From a bacterium (GTDB taxonomy: Bacteria > Zixibacteria > MSB-5A5 > GN15 > FEB-12), in contig JAUXBJ010000057.1 in NCBI GenBank assembly GCA_030619425.1, forward strand, positions 1 to 7,906: a stretch of 7,906 bases of DNA, in the 5' to 3' direction. Shown here piece by piece: positions 1 to 5,205 of this stretch. How positions within the stretch are numbered: position 1 is the stretch's first letter; every line of letters starts with the position of its first letter. The notes beneath the pieces are model-generated. The model was not told the origin of the DNA, made no database searches, and saw only the letters and a list, made by a program, of their open reading frames with translations. A program made the position numbers and the translations under genes.

Positions 1-1529
1 CCGCCAGTCATCTTAACCTTACGACCCTCTTCCCTTACGCCAGTCCTTAAATCGAACCTGTCCCAACTGGTGCCAATGTGGACTTTATCTCCCACAACAA
101 AAATATCAACGGCTGAATTGTAGTCCTCAGAGCACGGCTTGCTCCACAGCACCTCGCCATCTGTCACTGAATACGCCACAAGAAGATTGGGACATCTGCG
201 CGCAAATCCATTTTCGTTCCATCCATGAACACCCCATTCGATCTTGTCGGTTGCCGCCATCTGCTGAGGATCCTGAGAATCAATCTTCGGAACTCTGTCG
301 GCAACCAGCAGAACATCGTCTGTCGCTACGACAGTAGGTGAAGCAAACGACATGCGCCTGGCGACTGTCCGCCGCTTCTTTTCCCAGATTTCATTGCCGG
401 TCCGTGCATCAAGTCGGCCAACACCATTGATATCCTGGTAGAACACACTACCGTTCCTGACCGTCATAGTCATAGGCAGAAGAAAATCAGTCCCTGTAAA
501 ATCTTTCTTCCAGAGGTGCTCGCCACTGCCACTATCCACAGCCATGATGTACCTGAAATCCGTAGCCTTGGGTTCGCCGCGTTCATACAATCCACCTCCC
601 AAACGATGAACCTCCGACGTGCCGACGGCTAGATATACTATGCCGCCATCAACGGCGATCTCCTCTGTACGCTCAGTACCTTTCAATACCTTCATGGTAT
701 CGCCCGTAGCCGCATCAAGAATGCTCACCGGCGCATCCAGACCCAGGGTTACATATACCTTGTTTCCTACAGCTACCAGCCTGCGCGGCAGGTGGGTTGG
801 TCCAGCACGGAAATGGCGGAGATGGTCGCTCCACATGGGAATTTCTTTCTTCCAGAGCAGCGTACCGTTAAAGGCATCACGGGCCACCAGTTTCCAATCA
901 GCCATGAATCGAATAGAAACATTGGGAGCTTCGTCCATTATGGCAAAAACTCTGCCCTTTGCCGACACCAGCGCACTGACACTGGCGGCCTCTTCATGGC
1001 TCCGCGCCCACCTGGGATTTGACACCCACTGGATAGTTCTCGGCGCAGCAACAACCGTATCGTTCACCACTGCGTTATTATCAGCTCCATGAAGGAAATG
1101 CGTCCAATCGTCGATGCTCGAAGGCACTGATTTTGTAATTCTCTTTCCACCAACCATTGCCACGCCGCCCGGAACAAGAACTCTCATCATCTCTTCTTGC
1201 CGTATCTCGCATTGTGAGTCCTCTATTACTAGCAGATTCACCAGATTGTCAGTATACGGCAGATTTTTCCCGTCATACACGGCAGCCGACACCTTGCCGT
1301 ACAGGTGGTCTGATCGGAGAGAATCACGAACCTTGGCGATTCTCTTAGCATCAACATCCAGTCCATGAACAAGAAACTTCTCATTCACCAGAAGACTGGC
1401 CAAACTCTTGCCGTCTTTACACCCGACCTGAACGACAATTCCGCCCTTAATCCCACTATCCTCAATCACGTCAGCAAACGCCGGAATTACAACCAGCATC
1501 ACAATGGCAACGATACCTAATCTCTTCAT
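1..1529 (-). CDS. Secreted methyltransferase-fold / PQQ-like beta-propeller fusion protein (3' end outside window)
   Basis: The ATG lies at 1529-1527 on the minus strand; 509 codons are open to the left edge, so the C-terminus is missing. Residues 1-19 form a Sec signal peptide (Lys2-Arg3, hydrophobic core, cleavage after AFA), so the protein should be exported. Residues about 24-130 resemble a class I SAM-methyltransferase: a glycine-rich motif I (VVQVGCKDG, 32-40), an acidic strand end (HGLDVD, 55-60), a motif IV-like stretch (YDGKNLPYTDNLVNLLVIED, 85-104) and RVLVPGGVAMV (116-126). A conserved-looking linker (DDWTHFLHGADNN, 140-152) leads into a PQQ-type propeller. Blade signatures of the D-A-x-x-G-x-x-L-W kind occur at about 218, 272, 332, 374, 454 and 493. 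The domain order is known from PVC proteins with no assigned activity. It is unclear how a SAM-dependent domain would work after export, so the fold may bind something else. The catalytic role is unknown; the architecture call is firm. Confidence 0.9.
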   Translation of the reverse strand, partial: MKRLGIVAIVMLVVIPAFADVIEDSGIKGGIVVQVGCKDGKSLASLLVNEKFLVHGLDVDAKRIAKVRDSLRSDHLYGKVSAAVYDGKNLPYTDNLVNLLVIEDSQCEIRQEEMMRVLVPGGVAMVGGKRITKSVPSSIDDWTHFLHGADNNAVVNDTVVAAPRTIQWVSNPRWARSHEEAASVSALVSAKGRVFAIMDEAPNVSIRFMADWKLVARDAFNGTLLWKKEIPMWSDHLRHFRAGPTHLPRRLVAVGNKVYVTLGLDAPVSILDAATGDTMKVLKGTERTEEIAVDGGIVYLAVGTSEVHRLGGGLYERGEPKATDFRYIMAVDSGSGEHLWKKDFTGTDFLLPMTMTVRNGSVFYQDINGVGRLDARTGNEIWEKKRRTVARRMSFASPTVVATDDVLLVADRVPKIDSQDPQQMAATDKIEWGVHGWNENGFARRCPNLLVAYSVTDGEVLWSKPCSEDYNSAVDIFVVGDKVHIGTSWDRFDLRTGVREEGRKVKMTG

Positions 1530-1534
1530 TATTG

Positions 1535-1540
1535 CTCCTT
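1535..1540 (-). promoter_or_regulatory. Ribosome binding site of the left-edge methyltransferase/propeller gene
   Basis: The minus strand reads AAGGAG followed by five bases and the ATG at 1529. This strong Shine-Dalgarno site fixes the start and agrees with the signal peptide that begins there. Confidence 0.8.
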
Positions 1541-1683
1541 AGTCGAATAACTCCTGGCTGCAAAACGCGTTTCTACATAAACGAACACCCCGACTCCGTC
1601 GTGATCAAAATCAGAACTGTACACATTCCCCCCCGGGCAAACCGAGTCAAACAATCGCCCTCAAACAAATGAATTGTTCCTGT

Positions 1684-1749
1684 TCTGACAATCAATAGAC
1701 CAATACCAACTAATCGATCATAACCGATGATCTGACAATCAGCAATACC
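1684..1749. repeat. Gapped direct repeat pair in the divergent control region
   Basis: The 11-mer TCTGACAATCA occurs at 1684-1694 and again at 1731-1741. Each copy is followed by CAATACC, at 1701-1707 and 1743-1749, after six bases in copy 1 and one base in copy 2. The copies start 47 bases apart. They could be tandem operator half-sites or a local duplication with a small indel; no regulator can be named. Confidence 0.55.
1716..1732. repeat. Short inverted repeat, possible operator
   Basis: GATCAT and ATGATC flank the five-base spacer AACCG, giving a perfect six-base dyad. It lies between the two direct-repeat copies and overlaps the second by two bases. There is no T-run, so it is not a terminator. 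A 17-base dyad in a divergent promoter region suits a dimeric regulator, but this is inference only. Confidence 0.35.
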
Positions 1750-1941
1750 CCATCTATACTTTACAGCTTCTACTCCTGCAGCGCGATAAAACAGAGCCTC
1801 AACACCTTGAAATTCTCCATCCCCTGCTCTACTAATTGAGCACCACCAACATCAGAAAATGCATGGATGCAGATGACAGCGGCACTTCACCCGGCCGTCG
1901 TGCAGATACGGATCCGAAAGCACGGAGCAAAGGAATAGTAT

Positions 1942-1971
1942 TTGACTTTCAACTCTTCATAGGTGTACAAT
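1942..1971 (+). promoter_or_regulatory. Sigma70-like promoter facing the truncated paralogue
   Basis: TTGACT at 1942-1947 matches the -35 consensus at five of six positions and TACAAT at 1966-1971 matches the -10 consensus at five of six, with an 18-base spacer. The -10 overlaps the first possible ATG (1970). If the promoter is real, transcription would begin near 1978, at or just before the in-frame ATG at 1979, giving a leaderless or near-leaderless message. Confidence 0.55.
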
Positions 1972-2584
1972 GGATAGGATGCACAAACTTGCGTTTTTCT
2001 TTCTTACCGTATTGGCAGAGGTATCACTTGGCTTCGCCGGCACTGGAGGCGAGTTGATCCGCGAATCCGGGACCAGAGGAGGATTGGTGGTTCATCTGGG
2101 GTGTGCCGACGGGCGATTAACCAGCGAATTGTATGCCGGCAGCAACTATGTCGTGCATGGTTTGGATACAGATAGGGAGAACGTAAAAAGGGCCCGAAAG
2201 TACATTCGCTCTCTTGGTCTGTACGGACCTGTCTCGGCGGATATGTTTGACGGCGAACATCTGCCCTATTCCGACAACCTGGTCAATCTGGTGGTTGTGG
2301 ATCACCCCGAGGGCATACTGATGAGTGAAGTGATGCGTGTCCTGACTCCGCTCGGCGTGGCGTATATCAGGGGCAAGAAGATTGCCAAGCCCTGGCCCGG
2401 CACGATTGATGAGTGGACGCATCATTCACACAGCGCGGGCAACAATCCGGTATCCCGAGATACACGTGTCGGGATTCCCCGTCATCTGCAATGGATCAAC
2501 GGACCTGTGTGGTCGCGTCATCATGACGAAACCCCCAGTATTTCCGCCCTGGTTTCCACCCGCGGGAGACTCTTTTATCGTTGA
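1970..2584 (+). pseudogene. Truncated paralogue of the methyltransferase/PQQ-propeller protein
   Basis: This 204-codon frame is homologous to the N-terminal part of the gene at 1-1529 and is transcribed away from it. It has a signal peptide (HKLAFFFLTVLAEVSLGFAG), motif I VVHLGCADG, the acidic strand end HGLDTD, and FDGEHLPYSDNLVNLVVVD, where 12 of 21 positions match the paralogue across that block. It also has MRVLTPLGVAYI, the linker (DEWTHHSHSAGNN) and the entry to the propeller (SISALVSTRGRLFY). It then stops at TGA 2582-2584, where the paralogue continues FAIMDEAP and several hundred residues of propeller. No propeller sequence is recognisable downstream in any frame, so most of the gene is missing, not just frameshifted. 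The ATG at 1970 has only a weak AGG six bases upstream; the ATG at 1979 would give a tidier signal peptide. The methyltransferase-like part is intact, so a short stable product is possible, but a deletion remnant is more likely. Confidence 0.75.
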
Positions 2585-2664
2585 AAGACGGACACGTTGC
2601 GTGTTTCGGTAGTCCATAGCCACTTGGTGGAGTTTAACCAGAAGTAAGAATGAGGTGACACATA
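2585..2664 (+). other. Junction segment between two truncated genes
   Basis: These 80 bases separate the end of the propeller-protein stub from the sulfatase stub. A short frame continues to a TAA at 2645-2647 without recognisable homology; it could be the tail of a lost gene or the original upstream region of the sulfatase. No convincing promoter or terminator was found. The only clear element is the Shine-Dalgarno site at its right end. Confidence 0.4.
2652..2657 (+). promoter_or_regulatory. Ribosome binding site of the sulfatase remnant
   Basis: GAGGTG stands seven bases before the ATG at 2665. Its good spacing supports translation of the 55-codon frame and therefore possible coupling to the fucosidase start downstream. 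Confidence 0.65.
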
Positions 2665-2832
2665 ATGCAAACGGCAAGACAGTTTGTGCAAGCCGAAGCA
2701 GTTGCGGCCACTTCGGCGACAACCAGAAAACGCTTTGCCAGAGCTACTTCAACGGACCATCCCAACATCATCGTCATAATATCTGATGACCACCGCCAGG
2801 CCCTGCAAGAAGACAGAAGGGCCCCAATATGA
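2665..2832 (+). pseudogene. N-terminal remnant of a sulfatase, coupled to the GH95 start
   Basis: The 55-residue frame starts at an ATG with a good ribosome binding site and ends at TGA 2830-2832, overlapping the fucosidase ATG (ATGA). Residues about 5-29 resemble a decayed Tat leader (ARQFVQAEAVAATSATT), where functional versions usually carry a twin arginine before QF. Residues 32-44 read HPNIIVIISDDHR, the hallmark first strand of type I sulfatases (alkaline phosphatase superfamily), whose Asp-Asp pair binds the catalytic calcium. The frame then runs into about 11 unrelated residues. The C-x-P-S-R formylglycine motif and everything else in a roughly 450-550-residue sulfatase are absent, so it cannot be an active enzyme. 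It is best read as the 5' stub of a sulfatase gene whose body was deleted, bringing the fucosidase next to it. It may now act only as a translated leader. Confidence 0.75.
2815..2820 (+). promoter_or_regulatory. Ribosome binding site of the GH95 gene
   Basis: AGAAGG ends eight bases before the ATG at 2829 and lies inside the coding sequence of the sulfatase remnant. The fucosidase could therefore start independently as well as by coupling through the ATGA overlap. Confidence 0.6.
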
Positions 2833-5147
2833 AGAATTCAGAACGATACGCAACAGTAATACTCGTGTTGATCACGATCACCATTTCCCAGGCTGCCGAT
2901 ACCATCCTCAGGTACGACAAGCCGGCAGATGACTGGGTCCAGGCGATGCCAATAGGCAACGGCCGTCTCGGTGCCATGGTCTTCGGCAGAACCGCCGACG
3001 AAAAGATCCAGTTCAATGAAGATACCCTCTGGGCAGGCTATCCACGAGATTACGCGCACCCCGGCGCCGCGGATTACCTCGGCCGGCTCCGACAACTCCT
3101 CTACGAAGGAAAACAAAAACAAGCAGAACAACTCGCCATGAAGCACTTTATGAGCGTCCCACTGGGTCAATTCCCTTATCAGGCCTTCGGCGATCTCAAC
3201 CTACGCTTCCCAGGCCACGATACTCCCGGCGACTACCGGCGCCAACTCGACCTCGATTCCGCTAAGGTCACTGTAACCTACAAAATCGGCGAGGTAACAT
3301 ACACCCGTGAAATCTTCGCCTCCTTCCCCGACCAACTCATCGCCATACGACTGACAGCCGATAAGCCCGGCGCCATCACATGCGAAGCAACGCTGTCTAC
3401 GCCCCATCCGCATACAACCTCCAGTATCGCCGGTGTCACCCCGGAACTGTGGATCGAAGGACATGTTGCCCCCTTCAACAATAAGCGCGTCCAGTCGGTG
3501 CCCAATGCTCCCACACTAAAATACGCAGCCAGACTAATCGCCAAGCTCCGGCGCGGCAGTTCGAAGAACTCTGAAGACACCATCTCCATCGTCAATGCCG
3601 ACCAGGTATGCCTCTACCTCATCGCTGCGACCTCATACAACAATTACCACGACATTACTGCTGACCCCAGAGCCAGATGCAATCTGGCCACTGCCACTCT
3701 GAGAGACCGCGACTTCGACACCTTGTTAAAAAGACACACTGCTGACTACCGCAAGCTTTACCGCCGCGTCCGGCTCGACCTCGGCGTTACCGACAGAGCC
3801 GAACTGCCCACCGACCAGCGAATCGCCGAATTCCTTGATGGTGACGACCCTCACCTGGCTATGCTCTACTTCCAGTTTGGCCGATATCTGCTCATCTCAA
3901 ACTCCCGACCGGGTTCACAGCCCGCAAACCTGCAGGGAATCTGGAATGACAGTCTCGCCCCCCCCTGGGACAGTAAATACACTATCAATATCAACACTGA
4001 AATGAACTACTGGCTTGCGGAAACAACCAACCTCTCGGAATGCCACGAGCCCCTCTTCAGCGCCCTCGATGACCTCGTTGTTTCTGGCCGCCGGACTGCC
4101 AGAGTCCACTACGACTGTCCCGGATGGGTGCTCCATCACAACTTTGACATTTGGCGAGGCACTGCCCCCATCAACCGCTCCAACCACGGTATCTGGCCCA
4201 CGGGCGGCGCCTGGCTCTGCCAGCATCTCTGGTGGCGATTCCAGTACACGCAAGACAAAGAATTCCTGCGCCGCCATGCCTACCCAATCATGAAGCAAGC
4301 CGCGCTGTTCTTTGCCGAGTACCTTACCGAAGATCCTCGAACAGAAGGACGCTATCTCATCTCGGGCCCCTCCAATTCCCCCGAAATAGGAGGCCTGGTC
4401 ATGGGCCCGACGATGGACCACCAGATCATCCGCTCGTTATTCGGATGGGTTATTGACTCGGCTGAAATTCTGGAAACAGATGGAGAGCTTCGCGAACAAT
4501 TAGCCGAACTCCGCAAACGCATCGCCCCCAACCGCATCGGCCGCCACGGCCAACTCCAGGAATGGCTTGAAGACAAAGACGATCCTGAGAACCACCACCG
4601 GCATCTATCCCACGTCTGGGGCCTCTATCCCGGTAATGAAATCACACCTGAGAAGACACCTGAGTTCGCCGCCGCTGCAAGAAAATCTCTCGACTTCCGA
4701 GGCGATGGATCCGTTGGCTGGAGCAGAGCGTGGCAGGTGAATCTTTACGCACGTCTGCGCGATTCTGAAACCGCCTACAACCGCCTCGCCAACCTAATCG
4801 CCCGAAATGCCAACCAGAATCTCTTCAACAAATGCTGGGATAACCGTCCCACACCCTTCCAGATCGACGGCAACCTTGGCGGCGCCGCAGGAATCGCCGA
4901 GATGCTCGTCCAAAGTCATTCAGATGTGATTCACCTGCTCCCTGCTTTGCCCAACGCCTGGCCAACCGGGTGTGTTAAAGGCCTTTGTGCTCGAGGAGGA
5001 TTTGAAGTTGACATTACCTGGAAATCGGGGCAACTGACAGAAGCTTTGATTCGCTCCAAGAGCGGCAATCCCTGCCGGGTAGTCTACGGCACGCGAACGA
5101 TCCGATTCGACACACAGGCCGGCGAGATATATCAATTCAATCATTAG
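2829..5147 (+). CDS. Secreted GH95 family alpha-L-fucosidase
   Basis: A 772-residue protein, close to the usual GH95 length. Residues 1-22 form a Sec signal peptide (basic start, hydrophobic core at 8-19, cleavage near SQA/AD), so it acts in the periplasm or outside the cell. The N-terminal beta-sandwich carries the family signature WVQAMPIGNGRLGAMVFG (36-53) followed by IQFNEDTLWAG (60-70). The (alpha/alpha)6 barrel contains ANLQGIWND (366-374), NINTEMNYW (387-395), IWPTGGAW (455-462), SPE (517-519), HHRHLSHVWGLYPG (589-602) and PFQIDGNLGG (676-685). By analogy with Bifidobacterium AfcA, an inverting enzyme, Asn387/Asn389 and Asp680 should form the Asn-Asp base system and Glu519 is the likely general acid; that mapping is from memory. 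Expected reaction: hydrolysis of terminal alpha-1,2-linked (or other) L-fucose; some GH95 members act on L-galactose. No disruption is seen. Codons favour C in third position more than in the gene at 1-1529. The downstream neighbour is convergent, 58 bases away. Confidence 0.96.
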   Translation: MKNSERYATVILVLITITISQAADTILRYDKPADDWVQAMPIGNGRLGAMVFGRTADEKIQFNEDTLWAGYPRDYAHPGAADYLGRLRQLLYEGKQKQAEQLAMKHFMSVPLGQFPYQAFGDLNLRFPGHDTPGDYRRQLDLDSAKVTVTYKIGEVTYTREIFASFPDQLIAIRLTADKPGAITCEATLSTPHPHTTSSIAGVTPELWIEGHVAPFNNKRVQSVPNAPTLKYAARLIAKLRRGSSKNSEDTISIVNADQVCLYLIAATSYNNYHDITADPRARCNLATATLRDRDFDTLLKRHTADYRKLYRRVRLDLGVTDRAELPTDQRIAEFLDGDDPHLAMLYFQFGRYLLISNSRPGSQPANLQGIWNDSLAPPWDSKYTININTEMNYWLAETTNLSECHEPLFSALDDLVVSGRRTARVHYDCPGWVLHHNFDIWRGTAPINRSNHGIWPTGGAWLCQHLWWRFQYTQDKEFLRRHAYPIMKQAALFFAEYLTEDPRTEGRYLISGPSNSPEIGGLVMGPTMDHQIIRSLFGWVIDSAEILETDGELREQLAELRKRIAPNRIGRHGQLQEWLEDKDDPENHHRHLSHVWGLYPGNEITPEKTPEFAAAARKSLDFRGDGSVGWSRAWQVNLYARLRDSETAYNRLANLIARNANQNLFNKCWDNRPTPFQIDGNLGGAAGIAEMLVQSHSDVIHLLPALPNAWPTGCVKGLCARGGFEVDITWKSGQLTEALIRSKSGNPCRVVYGTRTIRFDTQAGEIYQFNH

Positions 5148-5205
5148 AACGACATCAGTTCATAACCTGCGGGATACCTGCCAAATGCCGACCTGTACCG
5201 TTGGT
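5148..5205. other. Short convergent intergenic region
   Basis: The stop codons of the fucosidase and the minus-strand propeller protein are separated by 58 bases. The triplicated ACCTG is not arranged as a stem, and I found no strong hairpin followed by a T-run on either strand, so no terminator is called. Confidence 0.5.

Larger units (their letters stand above)
1530..1969. other. Divergent intergenic region with no credible gene
   Basis: This stretch separates two divergently oriented paralogous genes. It holds the minus-strand ribosome binding site, a gapped direct repeat (1684-1749), an inverted repeat (1716-1732) and a right-facing promoter-like sequence (1942-1971). A 73-codon frame at 1836-2057 has no recognisable motif or good ribosome binding site and overlaps the next gene. 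On the minus strand the best -35-like TTGACT (near 1652-1657) has no well-placed -10, so I do not call a left-facing promoter. No tRNA or terminator-like hairpin with a T-run was seen. Confidence 0.6.

Noticed and set aside
619..1092. 157-codon plus-strand frame
   Set aside because: It is antisense to the clear methyltransferase/propeller gene at 1-1529, whose blade motifs continue without a break across it.
1645..1657. Minus-strand promoter for the left gene using TTGACT and a downstream TACAGT
   Set aside because: The spacing is about 23 bases, too long for a sigma70 promoter, and the correctly spaced hexamer is a poor -10 match.
1836..2057. 73-codon plus-strand frame in the intergenic region
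   Set aside because: It has no good ribosome binding site or known motif and overlaps the start of the truncated paralogue in a different frame.
2382..2612. Plus-strand frame considered as a frameshifted continuation of the truncated propeller protein
   Set aside because: After the stub it gives FIVERRTRCVFR then a stop. The first two or three residues could mimic a small deletion, but the rest does not follow the paralogue, so a simple frameshift does not explain the loss.
3915..4421. 168-codon minus-strand frame
   Set aside because: Antisense to the core of the GH95 barrel, where the catalytic-region motifs are intact on the plus strand; no independent support.
5148..5205. Bidirectional terminator between the convergent genes
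   Set aside because: Expected by position, but no stem of convincing length followed by a T-run was found; the ACCTG copies are direct, not inverted.
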